37,462 nt of DNA. It comes from Erysipelotrichia bacterium. GTDB taxonomy: Bacteria > Bacillota_I > Bacilli_A > Erysipelotrichales > Erysipelotrichaceae. The notes under the pieces were generated by a model. The model saw only the letters and a list, made by a program, of their open reading frames with translations, did not search any database and had not been told where the DNA came from. The translations under genes and the position numbers were made by a program. Of this stretch, positions 22,894 to 33,252 are shown in pieces (within the stretch, counting starts at the first letter, position 1; each line of letters opens with the position of its first letter). The stretch spans positions 1 through 37,462 of the forward strand of contig JAGXSD010000056.1 of assembly GCA_018333955.1 (NCBI GenBank). Direction: 5' to 3'.

Positions 22894-25353
22894 TTAGTCT
22901 TGAATTGATTTGTGGATTTGATAAAGGAATGTAAAGGTAAGCAGTGTAATGAGGGTTAAGGTGATAAGACTTAAAAGCATCCAAGAAGGTACTGGAAGAG
23001 TCGTATAAAGACCATAGGCTTGTAGCATATCATCATGCATCCTTCCAAATAAGAATGGAAGTACTAGACTTGAGATCAGAGCACCTGATCCTAATACAAA
23101 TCCAACTTGAGTAACCTTGATTTGTTTGAGTGTAGATTGTTTTAACCCTAATTGGTGAAGTAAATGATCATTTGAAGCTTGTTCTAGGGTCATGGTTTTG
23201 AAGTAAACACCTAGGACCACGATGAGTAACCCAATAAGTAAACTTATCGCCATGAAGATAAAACTAAATGTTTGTCTTTGAGTTTCTTGATTGACTTCAT
23301 TGAGAATTGTAGTAATCTCATCAAAAGCCATGAACTGAATATTGTTTTGGCGCATAAGTGCTTCGGCTTCACTTGCATTGACACCTTCTTTTAAATTGAA
23401 TAAATACATTTCTAAGTAGGGAACTGCCACTTCAACCATGAGTTGATCTCGATACACATAGGCAATCCATCCTTGATCAATGAGGGTATTCATTGTGCCT
23501 TTAATTTGTGCTGCGGTTTCACGATTACTTTGCGATGGATTAATGGCTGATAAGAATAAGTATCCTCGCTCAGCAGACTTATACTTTTGAACGTTCTCAA
23601 CAGAATAGATGAAACTATCTGTTTTCTCCATTTGTTTGCGTGAGGCCATGGTTTCACGGATATCATATTTCCATTCTCTAAAAGAAGTTCGTAAATCCTC
23701 AGGAAGTTCACCTCCAATAGGCGTCACATATCCTTCCATATGAGCCATAAAGAACAGAACTGAAGATTTATAGTAGTTAAAGTAGTTTTTTGAGTAATGG
23801 ACATCCACGAATAAATAATTCGAAAACTTCTGAACCCAAACTTGCGACTTGGCAATGTCACTAGTAATCTCATAATGTTTAAATGGGGCATCTAAGACAA
23901 TGTAGTCGAACTTTATGCCTAGAGTGTCTTTGTTGTAGATGTTAGAGACTTGATGAGAGATGAGTGCAAATGAGGTTGCACTTGAAAGAATGAGTCCTGT
24001 CATAAGAATCATTAAGCTGGTGAAACTTAAGCGCGATGCAAGTCCTTTTATCGCAACATTAATTTTCCAATGTTTCTTAATAGGAAATATTGAAATGGTA
24101 TTCTTACGTTGATGTTTTAAGGAGGAATGCGCATAGTTTAGTGAACGTACACTTAAGTATCCACTAATACTCATCCAGAGTAAGAATATCACTGAAACGA
24201 CACCCCCACTCACAGTGAGAATGAGGGAGGTTTGATCAAGAATCTTGGATAGTTCTTGATTTGTTTGTAGTAGGGGTAAGATCGCAACATTGAGTCCTAA
24301 CCACAAAATAAGGCCTAATCCCCATGCAAAGATAAAGCGTGAGATGAGAATAAAACTTACCTTAAGATATGAATGTCCTAAAGTAATAAGAAGGCCCAAG
24401 GATTTGATGTTCTGTAGGAACTGTTGGCGAAGTAATACAACAAGTCCTAATGCACTAAGCAGTGAAAGCCCGACTAGACCATAGCGTGTAATCATAGAAT
24501 AAAGTTGTTCACTAGTTGACAGATAGTCGGAATACTCATAAATAGGGTAGAACGTGATTGCTTCTGGAATATACCCTAGACTACGATACATGAAGTTCAT
24601 GAGAATGCGCTCATTCTCAAGGGAATATGTTTCAAATCGTAAATGTACTGCCTGTGAGAATCCTGAGAAACTGCCCACTCGAGGATCACGATGACCTAAG
24701 ATTTCTTCCGGTTCTGTAGGACTAATAAGTTCTTTAACTTGATCTTCTAAGATTAAAGCGGCACTTGGATAAGGGAAATCAAAAAGAGGAATTGATTTTA
24801 ATCCGTTATCTTGAATATATGGATCATTATAGTTTGGATAATCCACAATAGACACAATTTTAAAGTACTTAGTACCACTACTTGTTTCTAAGGAAAGCGT
24901 GTGATTAAGTGGGTCAATCCCTTTTTTTCTTAGTTCACTCGCATAACTTGGCATAATCGCTGCTTCATCAGCTTTAAGTTCACTAAGTGGTTGTCCTTCC
25001 ACAAGCGGAAGTGATTGAATGAGCGTTGGAGTAATCACTTCAAAGAGTAACTTGAAGTTATTCATAGACGTATTGAATACAGTGGTTTGTTCAAATGAAA
25101 CTCTTTGATGATCAAATTCTACTTGAGCATTGTATTGTTCAATGGCTTGCTCAAGAAAGCGAAAATAGAACTGATTATGCACATGAATCATCACTTGTGG
25201 GCTATTCGTATTAACAACTCGTTGGCTTAATGTTTCATGCTTAAATTGATACGTCATTAAAACCTGCGTACTTAGTAAAAGCATCACCATCATCATGGAG
25301 ACCATACTAATTAAGGTCCCTTGTTTGCGCATAAAAGCTTTAAACATCATCAT
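22894..25353 (-). CDS. ABC transporter permease, FtsX/MacB type
   Basis: This 819-aa membrane protein starts at the ATG at 25353, which overlaps the stop of the ATPase gene (ATGA); a longer reading from 25416 lies wholly inside the ATPase gene. It has one N-terminal membrane segment (about residues 15-32), a large external domain (about 40-270), three segments between about 285 and 400, a fourth/fifth with a second external domain (about 440-680), and three C-terminal segments, that is, two FtsX-like units in one chain. Such permeases with a single ATPase usually export lipids or peptides or give peptide-antibiotic resistance rather than import nutrients. The substrate is unknown. The divergent XRE membrane regulator is a likely partner. 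Confidence 0.85.
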   Translation of the reverse strand: MMMFKAFMRKQGTLISMVSMMMVMLLLSTQVLMTYQFKHETLSQRVVNTNSPQVMIHVHNQFYFRFLEQAIEQYNAQVEFDHQRVSFEQTTVFNTSMNNFKLLFEVITPTLIQSLPLVEGQPLSELKADEAAIMPSYASELRKKGIDPLNHTLSLETSSGTKYFKIVSIVDYPNYNDPYIQDNGLKSIPLFDFPYPSAALILEDQVKELISPTEPEEILGHRDPRVGSFSGFSQAVHLRFETYSLENERILMNFMYRSLGYIPEAITFYPIYEYSDYLSTSEQLYSMITRYGLVGLSLLSALGLVVLLRQQFLQNIKSLGLLITLGHSYLKVSFILISRFIFAWGLGLILWLGLNVAILPLLQTNQELSKILDQTSLILTVSGGVVSVIFLLWMSISGYLSVRSLNYAHSSLKHQRKNTISIFPIKKHWKINVAIKGLASRLSFTSLMILMTGLILSSATSFALISHQVSNIYNKDTLGIKFDYIVLDAPFKHYEITSDIAKSQVWVQKFSNYLFVDVHYSKNYFNYYKSSVLFFMAHMEGYVTPIGGELPEDLRTSFREWKYDIRETMASRKQMEKTDSFIYSVENVQKYKSAERGYLFLSAINPSQSNRETAAQIKGTMNTLIDQGWIAYVYRDQLMVEVAVPYLEMYLFNLKEGVNASEAEALMRQNNIQFMAFDEITTILNEVNQETQRQTFSFIFMAISLLIGLLIVVLGVYFKTMTLEQASNDHLLHQLGLKQSTLKQIKVTQVGFVLGSGALISSLVLPFLFGRMHDDMLQAYGLYTTLPVPSWMLLSLITLTLITLLTFTFLYQIHKSIQD

Positions 25354-26072
25354 AGGATATCTTTCGCAAGCTCTAGTAAACGTGCTTGTTTTTCTTTTTG
25401 AGTTCCAGATAAGCATTCATCAACACTAAATGTTCCATCTTGAAGTAAAAGGAAGCGATTGCCATAAGAAGCGATTTTAAGCGAATGCGTCACCATCACA
25501 ATGGTTTGTCCTTGTGCATTTAAGGATGTGAAAATATCCATAACTTCCTTCGCAAACTGTGGATTTAGGGCCGCTGTGGGTTCATCCGCAAAAAGAATGG
25601 CTGGTTTATTCATGAGTGCTCTCGCTATTGCACATCGTTGTCTTTCACCTGTAGAGACTTGAGTAGGAAACTTATCACTTACATGATCTACACGCATGGA
25701 CACCATCAGTTCATGGGCACGTGTTCGTACATCAATTGAATGTTCTAAAGAAGCCATCATAACATTCTCAATCATAGTTAAGGTATCTATCATAATATTT
25801 TCTTGGAATACAAAAGAGACGTCATGATTTCTAAATCTTTGAATTCTTTGGTTTGTGGCTTTGGTGATATCTTCATTTTTAAAGAGCACTTGACCTGATG
25901 TAGGTCTATCTAGTGTTGAAATACAGTTTAGAAATGTGGACTTTCCACTTCCGCTTTCACCCATAATCATCACGAAATCCTTCTCGTGAATACTGACATT
26001 CACATTCTTAAGGACAGGAAAAACTTGTTTCCCACTTGCATAAGCTTTTGATAACGATTGAATGACTAACAT
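25350..26072 (-). CDS. ABC transporter ATP-binding protein
   Basis: The 240-aa protein powers the FtsX-type permease that follows. Walker A GESGSGKST is at residues 38-46, the Q-loop is in FVFQEN, and Walker B is ILFADEP with the catalytic E; the H-loop is MVTHS. The signature is VSTGERQR rather than the usual LSGGQQQR, a variant seen among MacB/LolD-type ATPases but still less common. The TATAAT (26099-26094, minus strand) and a GAGGTG ribosome site five bases before the ATG give its expression signals. It overlaps the permease gene by four bases. Confidence 0.92.
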   Translation of the reverse strand: MLVIQSLSKAYASGKQVFPVLKNVNVSIHEKDFVMIMGESGSGKSTFLNCISTLDRPTSGQVLFKNEDITKATNQRIQRFRNHDVSFVFQENIMIDTLTMIENVMMASLEHSIDVRTRAHELMVSMRVDHVSDKFPTQVSTGERQRCAIARALMNKPAILFADEPTAALNPQFAKEVMDIFTSLNAQGQTIVMVTHSLKIASYGNRFLLLQDGTFSVDECLSGTQKEKQARLLELAKDIL

Positions 26073-26379
26073 AAAAACACCTCATTTCAAAACATTATAC
26101 ATGATAATGACTTTTAAAATCACATAATTATTAAATTTTAATATTTATCTAAGTATTAGATAGCAAGAGGTTTAATAATTGTCATAATTTCATAAACTAA
26201 CAATTTTCTAACCATTTTAAGTATTTATGATGGAAAATTGTTCAAAATCCTTCATTTTTCAACTGTTTCCCTCATGTTTTTTCAAAATGCAACCACCAGT
26301 TGCGCAAATTCAAAGGAAGGTTGGTAGAACGCAACCAAGATATGAGGTAAGATAGACCTAGTTAAGGAGAAGTATTAAA
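26073..26379. promoter_or_regulatory. Divergent control region between ABC operon and XRE regulator
   Basis: No gene is seen in these 307 bases. They hold the ABC -10 box (26094-26099, minus strand), a 10-bp inverted repeat AACAATTTTC (26199-26208) / GAAAATTGTT (26233-26242), and, close to the XRE gene, GCAAC-N5-GTTGC (26289-26303), the palindrome TTGCGCAA (26300-26307) and GGTTG-N8-CAACC (26319-26336). The clustered GTTGC/GCAAC arms look like operator half-sites. A possible XRE -10 is TAAGAT (26348-26353); no clear -35. Confidence 0.5.
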
Positions 26380-27036
26380 ATGACTTTAGGTTGCAAAATA
26401 CAAGCACTAAGAAAGAAAGCACAACTAACCCAAGATGAATTAGCAGATTTACTCCAAGTCTCACGTCAAGCATTATCAAAATGGGAAAATGATCTAGCAA
26501 GTCCAGATATTGATAAGATTGTCTTAATGAGTAATATTTTCTCAGTATCCACTGATTATTTGCTTAAGGATGATAATGAGAACTATATGACTACTTCATC
26601 ACCATCAGTTCGATCCTTGTTTTTAACACCAAGAAACTTATTTATTGTGTCCACACTCTTAGTTTTCATTGGCCTATTAATTTCAATTGGAGCAATGGCA
26701 GATGGATCTTTGTATATTTTCTGGAGAACCAACAAGGCTATTCCTGGATTTGTTATTCAGCTTATCGGGGTTGCATTATTCATGATCATTCATGATACAT
26801 TGAAGTTTGAAAAACACTGGATATTTAAGTTTATGCTTGTGAATGTGTGGTTATTATCCATTCTCCCTCATTTATTGTACAGTGCTTGGTTTGTTGATAC
26901 ATTACATAGGTTAACTAATTATGCTAATATTTATGCCATTGTGCTCCAATCATTTCATCTATTATTTGCGATGAGTGTGAATGGATTCATATCATTATTC
27001 TTGTTTATTCGCATGAAAAAAATAGAAAGTGCATAA
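26380..27036 (+). CDS. XRE-family regulator with C-terminal membrane domain
   Basis: The 218-aa protein has a Cro/C1-type helix-turn-helix at about residues 5-60 (IQALRKKAQLTQDELADLLQ, VSRQALSKWEND) and then four hydrophobic segments (about 88-107, 123-142, 148-172, 180-212). This makes it a membrane-tethered DNA-binding protein. An AAGGAG ribosome site lies about nine bases upstream. It is divergent from the ABC pair, and the region between has several GCAAC/GTTGC half-sites, which suggests that it controls the exporter in response to a membrane signal. This is inference; the ligand is unknown. Confidence 0.85.
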   Translation: MTLGCKIQALRKKAQLTQDELADLLQVSRQALSKWENDLASPDIDKIVLMSNIFSVSTDYLLKDDNENYMTTSSPSVRSLFLTPRNLFIVSTLLVFIGLLISIGAMADGSLYIFWRTNKAIPGFVIQLIGVALFMIIHDTLKFEKHWIFKFMLVNVWLLSILPHLLYSAWFVDTLHRLTNYANIYAIVLQSFHLLFAMSVNGFISLFLFIRMKKIESA

Positions 27037-27061
27037 CATAATTTTCTTACTCATGATTTAA

Positions 27062-27098
27062 AAACAGGTAAGCTCACATCAGCTTACCTGTTTCATTT
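27062..27098. terminator. Bidirectional terminator between XRE gene and gpmI
   Basis: Thirteen paired bases, AAACAGGTAAGCT (27062-27074) with AGCTTACCTGTTT (27081-27093), enclose a 6-base loop. T-rich sequence follows on both strands (CATTTATTT plus; TTTTTAAAT minus), and the flanking genes converge here. Confidence 0.8.
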
Positions 27099-28671
27099 AT
27101 TTAATTGATTCAATCATACTTTCTTCCCACACTGGATTAGGCTCTATGCCTAAGAGTTGAGATAATGAAGAAGCTACATTGGCTAACCCAAACTTACCTT
27201 CTTTTAACACAACATCTGCTCCATACACAATAAATGGGACAGGATTTAATGTGTGTGCTGTTTTAGCTTTCATAACACTCTTATCTTTACTTGGTTCATA
27301 CATTTCATCAGCATTCCCATGATCCGCGACCACCACCAAGATTCCATTCACCTCATCAACAGCTTTCTTTAAGCGTTCTAATCCTAAATCCACTGCTTCA
27401 ACTGAGATTTGAGTGGATAAGAATGATCCCGTATGACCCACCATATCCCCATTAGGATAGTTAATACGTAAGAAATCATATTGTCCTGATTTTAAGGCTT
27501 CGATGATTAAATCCGTTGTTTCTGCAGATTTCATCCATGGTCTCTCATCAAATGGAACTAAATCAGATTTAATCTCCACAAATGTTTCTAACTCATCTGA
27601 GAATTTTCCAGATTTATTACCATTCCAGAAGTATGTTACATGACCATATTTTTGCGTTTCTGAGATGGCATACATACGAATACCATGAGGAAGTAAATGC
27701 TCTGTTAAGGTGTTTTTAATGCGTGGTGGGTTAACTAAATATTTATTTGGGATTTTTAAGTCGCCATCATACTGTAACATCCCTGCATACATGACCTTAG
27801 GAACAAACTTGCGATCAAATTTTGTGAAGTTCACTTCTTCAAAAGCACGTGAGATTTCTAAAGCACGATCACCTCTAAAGTTGGTAAGAATGACAGCATC
27901 ATGATCAAGAATACGTCCGACAGGTTCACCATTTTCTACAATCACAAATGGTTCAATGTATTGGTCTGAAACATCTTTTTTTGCGCGAGTGGATTCAATG
28001 GCTTCTGTAGCACTAGTAAAGGTTGGTCCCTCACCTAAAACATGGGTTTTCCATCCAAGTTCAACCATGCCCCATTCAGCTTCATAACGATCCATGGTGA
28101 CAAGCATACGTCCTCCACCACTTGCAATACGAGCATCAAAGGTTTCATCATTAAGAGAAGCACAATGAGCTTCTAGCTTATCAACATAAATGAGTGCACT
28201 TTTCGCAGGAACATCACGACCATCAAGTAAAGTGTGAAGACGAACTCGTTTAAGTCCTTCTTTCTTAGCTTGAGATACTAAGGCTAAGGTGTGTTGAATG
28301 TTTGAGTGGACATTTCCATCTGAAAGTAATCCAATAAGATGCATGGTAGAGTCTTTTGAAAACTCCACAAGTTCTTTCCAAGTTTCTGACTCAAAAATTG
28401 ATCCATCTTCAATCGATTCATTCACAAGTTTTGCGCCTTGAGAGTAAATCTGGCCACATCCTAAAGCGTTATGTCCAACTTCTGAATTTCCCATATCGTC
28501 ATCACTTGGTAATCCAACGGCCGTTCCATGGGCTTTCATAAGTAGGGTTGGATGATTATTCATTAAGTAATCGAGGGTTGGGGTGTAAGCAGAGGCGACC
28601 GCATTCCCAAAGGTTTCTGGGGTAATCCCCACGCCATCCATAATCACAAATACTAAAGGTCTTTGACTCAT
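27097..28671 (-). CDS. gpmI: 2,3-bisphosphoglycerate-independent phosphoglycerate mutase
   Basis: This metalloenzyme interconverts 3- and 2-phosphoglycerate in glycolysis. The alkaline-phosphatase fold is evident: metal ligand D12 (VIMDGVG), active serine S63 in DMGNSEVGHNALG, the inserted transferase domain with LLSDGNVHS, LHTLLDGRDVP and TNFRGDRA, and the late ligands in NYPNGDMVGHTG and VADHGNADEM. The length of 524 aa is slightly longer than usual (~510). AAAGGAG lies six bases upstream of the ATG. The gene stands alone here, not in a gapA-pgk-tpi cluster, and is bounded by terminators on both sides. Confidence 0.95.
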   Translation of the reverse strand: MSQRPLVFVIMDGVGITPETFGNAVASAYTPTLDYLMNNHPTLLMKAHGTAVGLPSDDDMGNSEVGHNALGCGQIYSQGAKLVNESIEDGSIFESETWKELVEFSKDSTMHLIGLLSDGNVHSNIQHTLALVSQAKKEGLKRVRLHTLLDGRDVPAKSALIYVDKLEAHCASLNDETFDARIASGGGRMLVTMDRYEAEWGMVELGWKTHVLGEGPTFTSATEAIESTRAKKDVSDQYIEPFVIVENGEPVGRILDHDAVILTNFRGDRALEISRAFEEVNFTKFDRKFVPKVMYAGMLQYDGDLKIPNKYLVNPPRIKNTLTEHLLPHGIRMYAISETQKYGHVTYFWNGNKSGKFSDELETFVEIKSDLVPFDERPWMKSAETTDLIIEALKSGQYDFLRINYPNGDMVGHTGSFLSTQISVEAVDLGLERLKKAVDEVNGILVVVADHGNADEMYEPSKDKSVMKAKTAHTLNPVPFIVYGADVVLKEGKFGLANVASSLSQLLGIEPNPVWEESMIESIK

Positions 28672-28685
28672 AGTTGCTCCTTTTC

Positions 28686-28711
28686 ATTAAAAAACAAGGT
28701 TCGCCTTGTTT
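28686..28711 (-). terminator. Terminator after divIC
   Basis: AAACAAGG-TTCG-CCTTGTTT (28692-28711) is an 8-bp stem with a 4-base loop; on the minus strand it is followed by TTTTTT. It overlaps the divIC stop codon and ends the pth-mfd-rqcP-divIC run. Confidence 0.8.
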
Positions 28712-29024
28712 AGTCGTTGTTTGAAGGTTGAGGCAAGAAGAAAATTTGTTCTCCTTCTTTACTCAACATATATCCTGCACGGGCATAATTCTTAACGTAT
28801 TCAGGATCAGTTAGTTTGCCTTTTTGATCTTTTAAAGCTTCGTTTTCATCAATAACAGCTTGATATTGAACTTTAACGAGATCTAATTGTTGGCGAAGTT
28901 GATACGTCACCATGATTTCTTGCGCTACGTCCACGAAAAAGAAGATACTGACAATAAACATCCCTGCCATAACAATATTAATAATCATTTGAATGTAGAA
29001 TTGTTTTGAACTCGTCTTTTTCAT
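28710..29024 (-). CDS. divIC: Cell-division protein of the DivIC/FtsB family
   Basis: DivIC works with FtsL and DivIB in the septal wall synthesis complex. The 104-aa protein has a short cytoplasmic N terminus, one membrane span (about residues 12-32), a coiled coil (about 40-70) and the family's C-terminal motif DPEYVKNYARAGYMLSKEGEQIF. Position after mfd and rqcP is the same as in Bacillus. A GAGAG ribosome site is weak and close. A TATAAT at 29039-29034 (minus strand) nine bases before the ATG could be an internal promoter with a very short leader. Confidence 0.88.
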   Translation of the reverse strand: MKKTSSKQFYIQMIINIVMAGMFIVSIFFFVDVAQEIMVTYQLRQQLDLVKVQYQAVIDENEALKDQKGKLTDPEYVKNYARAGYMLSKEGEQIFFLPQPSNND

Positions 29025-29046
29025 ATCGCTCTCATTATAAACTAAA

Positions 29047-29307
29047 TTACTTGATACTTAAAGATGCATCCATGATTTCAATGAGATGATCAATGTCTTC
29101 TTTTTTTGGATGAGTGAGAATCATTTTGATTTTAAACGTGAGTTCTTTCTCCCCAAAAGTAACATTCACTACATCCCCGACATTTACTAGTGTGGATGGT
29201 TTCGCAAGTTTTCCATTTATGGACACTTTATCAAAATCCGCAAGTTTTTTTGCGACACTACGCTTTTTTAGTACTCGACTAATTTTTAAGAATTTATCAA
29301 TGCGCAC
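29047..29307 (-). CDS. rqcP: S4-domain RNA-binding protein RqcP (YabO/Hsp15 type)
   Basis: RqcP binds the 50S subunit and helps RqcH add alanine tails to stalled nascent chains (ribosome quality control). At 86 aa it is nearly all S4 domain: [33 protein letters not shown], then a KPSTLVNVGDVV strand pair. It overlaps the mfd end by 11 bases and precedes divIC, the same order as yabO in Bacillus, minus the spore genes yabP/yabQ. Function is taken from the B. subtilis orthologue; the gene order makes this assignment good. Confidence 0.9.
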   Translation of the reverse strand: MRIDKFLKISRVLKKRSVAKKLADFDKVSINGKLAKPSTLVNVGDVVNVTFGEKELTFKIKMILTHPKKEDIDHLIEIMDASLSIK

Positions 29308-32300
29308 GGGATACCTCCTTAACCACTTTAATGGCTTCTATAATCTCTTTTAACCATTCATCATGTTTGGGAATGGTGAGGGTGATTTTGTTTTTAATGT
29401 AACTAAGTTTAATATCAGGGTTTAATCCAAAGATTTGCTTGAAAAGTTGAACGCCATCAATATGTGATGATAAAGAAGGGGCAAATGCGATTTCCACATG
29501 ATTTGTCTTTTCTTTAAACGTATCCACACTATCATCATTTAAGAATATTTCTAAACGCTTCTTCTCAAACATATAGGCCACATGAATTGGGTAATGTCCA
29601 TATTGATCTTGTATTTGATGTTCATATTCTGATAAGGCTTGAAGTGAAGTGATCGATTGTAATGTCTGGACAATATGAATCTTCTCACCATCGTGTGTTG
29701 CATAAGATTTAGGAATATACGCATCCACTGCCACATCAAAGTGAGAAACACTGCTTTCTTCTTTGATTGGTTCATTCATTTGCTCCGCAATGGCTTCTTT
29801 TAGTAAGTCGACATACATATCCATCCCGACGGTATTAATAAATCCTGATTGTTGGTCCCCAAGAAGATCTCCAGCGCCACGAATGGTGAGATCTCTCATT
29901 GCAATCTTATATCCACTTCCAAGTTGAGTGAACTCTTTAATCGCTTGAAGTCGCTTAGATGCAATCTCAGAAAGGTTCTTTTGTCCTTCATACATTAAAT
30001 ACGTATAGGCTAAACGATCACTGCGGCCAACTCGACCCCGAATTTGATACAGTTGAGATAACCCAAAACGATCTGCTTGATCCACAATCATCGTGTTCGC
30101 ATTCGGAATATCAATGCCTGTTTCAATGATGGTGGTACATACTAACACATTGACTTCATTTCGATTAAAGCGAATCATAACATCTTCAATATGGTCTTTA
30201 TCCATTTGACCATGCGCTACCGCAAAACTAGCTTGAGGGCATAATTGTTGAAGGCGAGATGCCACTGAATAGATGGTTTCAACTTGATTATGTAAGTAGA
30301 ATACTTGACCATGACGAGATAATTCTTTATCAATGATTTCTTTGATCAGTCCTATGTTTTTCTTCACGACATAGGTTTGAATCGGCATTCTATTTTTAGG
30401 TGGGGTATTAAGCTGTGATAATTGACGAATGCCAATTAAAGACATCTGTAATGTTCTTGGGATTGGGGTTGCACTTAAAGATAAGACATCAACGCCTAGT
30501 TTAAGCTGTTTAATTCTTTCTTTATGCTCAACACCAAAACGTTGTTCTTCATCAATAATTAGTAATCCTAAGTCTTTAAATTCAACATCCTTAGATAACA
30601 ATCGATGAGTGCCAATCAGAATATCAATGCGATGATGTTTTAAATCATCAAGAATGTTTTGGATTTCATTTGCACTCACAAAGCGATTCACTACTTTGAC
30701 ATTAATCGCAAAGTTTTTAAAGCGATTCACAAAGGTTTTCATGTGTTGAAAGGACAAGACTGTGGTTGGACATAGGAATGCCACTTGTTTATGATCTTGA
30801 ATGGCTTTAAAAGCCGCAATAGCTGCTACTTCGGTCTTACCAAACCCTACATCACCACATAATAGTCGATCCATCGGTTTAGGTAATTCCATATCTTTTT
30901 TAATATCAATGACGGCTTGCTTTTGATCCTCTGTAAGTTCAAATTCAAAATCTTGTTCAAAGAGGATTTGTTCTTCAGTATCTTGTGAATAGGCATGACC
31001 TATGTTTTGTTCTCTAAGTTGATATAGCCCAATGAGATGCTCAGCTATATTACTCACGTTTTGTTTTACTTTATCTTTGGTTTTCTTCCATTCTGAAGAT
31101 CCTAATTTGTTAATCTTAGGTCGAATGCCATCCATCGCAATGAACTTACGAATGAGTCTGAATTGTTCAATTGGGATATTGAGAACACTCTCATCACGAT
31201 ACTCTATATAGATAAAATCTTTGTGGTATCCAAAAACATCTTTGGTGACAATGCCTCGATATATACCAATCCCGTGATGTTGGTGAACAACATAATCACC
31301 ATCTTTGAGTTCTTCAATAGTTTGAATCGTTTCTGCTTCTTTAAAGCGATTGATAAATCTTCCTAATGTAGGGGTGGTATTAAAGAGCTCCTTAGTACTA
31401 ATCCAAACAACTTTTGAACTTTCAAACACTAGTCCTTCTTTTAAAGCGATTGGTTGAAATGAAAATGAAGATAACTCAATATCTTGGTCCTTAATGACAT
31501 GTTCAATATCTTGGATATGATGGTTTTCAATCATAAATACCATGGTATATCCTGGATACATCTTACTTAGTGTACTTAGACGATGTTCTAGTATGCCTTG
31601 CCCAATATCTAGGGTGTGTACACCTAAATACGCATTAGATTGATCCTCAAACTCTTTGAAAGCATGAAGTTTAGTTTTTCTTTCAAGATCGATATAGTCA
31701 AGTAAAATATCCACATCAAGAATCCACTCATCCATAGCATGTTTTTCAACTAAAAATTCAGTGTTTTCATGAATGTTTTTCTGAACATTCTCAATGACTT
31801 GTTCGTAGGGAGAAATGATGACGTGTTGATTGATAAACATGTCTATTAATGATGTTTTAGGAGTTGCACATGCAAATAATGGATAGTCTTTGGGTTTGAA
31901 TCCGTATGTTTTTACTTCTTCAATCCATGAAGTCATAGTCTTGAATGTTTTTGAAGACATGGATGTGTTATGAATGAGTTTCTCAAGTTTTTTCCAATCA
32001 TGTTCACTCATTAGAGTTTCACTCGCAAAATAAACATCCACTTGGTTAATATGTGAGACTGTTTTTTGAGAATGTAAATCAAATAACCTAATTGAATCAA
32101 TTTCATCACCAAAAAATTCAAATCGAACTGGATGATCTTGGTTTAAATCATAGAAATCAATGATATATCCTCTTCTCGCATAAGTTAATGGTTGATCGAC
32201 TCGTTGCGTTTTGACATACCCAACTTTGATTAAATGGTCTTCAAGTTGATCCATGGATATGGTTTGGTTTAATTTTAAAGAAAGAATATGTGATTTAAGA

Positions 32301-32677
32301 ATATTCTTGTCTGGAATCTTACGAGTCACTGCACCAACATGAGAAATAACCATCAATGTTTCGTTTTGAATGACTTTAATGAGTGTTCTAATCTTTTCAC
32401 TTTGATTTTGAAATGATTGAGCAATTTCTTCAACTCTTAAAGAATCTTCTTGCGAGTACAGTACAACTTCATCATTTAAGAATATTGAAACACGCTCATA
32501 CAGTAGTTGAGCTTGGTAAAGATTAGGTTTAATAATTAACATTGGGCGGGGATGTTTGATAAATGAGTCCACAAGTAAAATGGCTTCTTGGGCAATATTT
32601 AAGTGCGAAAAAACTTCTTTCTGATGAAGAAGTTCGTTTTCTAATGGAATGTGTATGGTACTAAATAATGATTTCAT
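29297..32677 (-). CDS. mfd: Transcription-repair coupling factor
   Basis: Mfd removes stalled RNA polymerase from lesions and recruits UvrA. The 1126-aa protein shows the UvrB-like N-terminal part, the RNA-polymerase-interacting CarD-like module ([19 protein letters not shown], near residue 465), the helicase with Walker A GDVGFGKT at 608-615 and DEEQ at 709-712, motifs TATPIPRTL and [11 protein letters not shown], and the C-terminal TRCF domain. Length is a little shorter than in E. coli (1148). The last 11 bases overlap rqcP, and its ATG overlaps the pth stop by four bases. Confidence 0.96.
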   Translation of the reverse strand: MKSLFSTIHIPLENELLHQKEVFSHLNIAQEAILLVDSFIKHPRPMLIIKPNLYQAQLLYERVSIFLNDEVVLYSQEDSLRVEEIAQSFQNQSEKIRTLIKVIQNETLMVISHVGAVTRKIPDKNILKSHILSLKLNQTISMDQLEDHLIKVGYVKTQRVDQPLTYARRGYIIDFYDLNQDHPVRFEFFGDEIDSIRLFDLHSQKTVSHINQVDVYFASETLMSEHDWKKLEKLIHNTSMSSKTFKTMTSWIEEVKTYGFKPKDYPLFACATPKTSLIDMFINQHVIISPYEQVIENVQKNIHENTEFLVEKHAMDEWILDVDILLDYIDLERKTKLHAFKEFEDQSNAYLGVHTLDIGQGILEHRLSTLSKMYPGYTMVFMIENHHIQDIEHVIKDQDIELSSFSFQPIALKEGLVFESSKVVWISTKELFNTTPTLGRFINRFKEAETIQTIEELKDGDYVVHQHHGIGIYRGIVTKDVFGYHKDFIYIEYRDESVLNIPIEQFRLIRKFIAMDGIRPKINKLGSSEWKKTKDKVKQNVSNIAEHLIGLYQLREQNIGHAYSQDTEEQILFEQDFEFELTEDQKQAVIDIKKDMELPKPMDRLLCGDVGFGKTEVAAIAAFKAIQDHKQVAFLCPTTVLSFQHMKTFVNRFKNFAINVKVVNRFVSANEIQNILDDLKHHRIDILIGTHRLLSKDVEFKDLGLLIIDEEQRFGVEHKERIKQLKLGVDVLSLSATPIPRTLQMSLIGIRQLSQLNTPPKNRMPIQTYVVKKNIGLIKEIIDKELSRHGQVFYLHNQVETIYSVASRLQQLCPQASFAVAHGQMDKDHIEDVMIRFNRNEVNVLVCTTIIETGIDIPNANTMIVDQADRFGLSQLYQIRGRVGRSDRLAYTYLMYEGQKNLSEIASKRLQAIKEFTQLGSGYKIAMRDLTIRGAGDLLGDQQSGFINTVGMDMYVDLLKEAIAEQMNEPIKEESSVSHFDVAVDAYIPKSYATHDGEKIHIVQTLQSITSLQALSEYEHQIQDQYGHYPIHVAYMFEKKRLEIFLNDDSVDTFKEKTNHVEIAFAPSLSSHIDGVQLFKQIFGLNPDIKLSYIKNKITLTIPKHDEWLKEIIEAIKVVKEVSRAH

Positions 32678-33240
32678 CGTTTATTGAATTGATTCATTGC
32701 GCTCACAAAGTCTTTTTCAACACTGAGTAGTGCTGCTTCTTTGGCTTGAATAATACCTTCTTTCACACGATCAATACTTTCTTTTTCAAATTGCCCTAAT
32801 ACATAATCTGAGGTTTCGATAAGAGGATTCTTTCCAATTCCAAAGCGAATTCTTGGAATATCTTGAGTCGACATCATTTGGATGATATTTTGAAGACCTT
32901 TTTGTCCTCCAGAACTACCTCGCTCACGTAGTCTTATCTTTCCAACAGGTAGATCTAAATCATCACAGATAACAATGATCTCTGATGCAGGGATTTTAAA
33001 GTAGTTTGCGATTGAAACAACAGCTTCTCCTGATAGATTCATATAGGTTTGTGGCTTTACAAGTAATAATGAATGACCCTTGTATGTGACTTGAGCTAAT
33101 GATGCTTTAAACTTATCTTGAGTATTCTTCACTTCACAAGCTTTAAAGATTTCATCAACGACCAAAAAACCAATATTATGGCGTGTTGTTTCATATCTTT
33201 TCCCAGGATTACCTAATCCTACAATCATTTTGATAGGCAT
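32674..33240 (-). CDS. pth: Peptidyl-tRNA hydrolase
   Basis: Pth releases tRNA from prematurely dropped peptidyl-tRNA. The catalytic set is visible: N11 (LGNPG), H21 (TRHNIGF), N68 (PQTYMNLSG) and D93/D94 (ICDDLDLPVG). The protein has 188 aa. The ATG at 33240 is six bases after a TATAAT; a second ATG four codons on would give the more usual start (MIVGLGNPG). A GAGGAG exists 14 bases upstream of the first ATG, too far for a standard ribosome site. So the gene may give a leaderless mRNA. It heads the pth-mfd-rqcP-divIC operon after the khpB terminator. Confidence 0.95.
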   Translation of the reverse strand: MPIKMIVGLGNPGKRYETTRHNIGFLVVDEIFKACEVKNTQDKFKASLAQVTYKGHSLLLVKPQTYMNLSGEAVVSIANYFKIPASEIIVICDDLDLPVGKIRLRERGSSGGQKGLQNIIQMMSTQDIPRIRFGIGKNPLIETSDYVLGQFEKESIDRVKEGIIQAKEAALLSVEKDFVSAMNQFNKR

Positions 33241-33246
33241 GGTTTA

Positions 33247-33252
33247 ATTATA
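33247..33252 (-). promoter_or_regulatory. pth -10 box, predicted leaderless start
   Basis: On the minus strand TATAAT (33252-33247) ends six bases before the ATG (33240), the same spacing as in the Nudix gene. The -35 region is a T-run from the preceding terminator, so the -35 is unclear. Confidence 0.5.
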
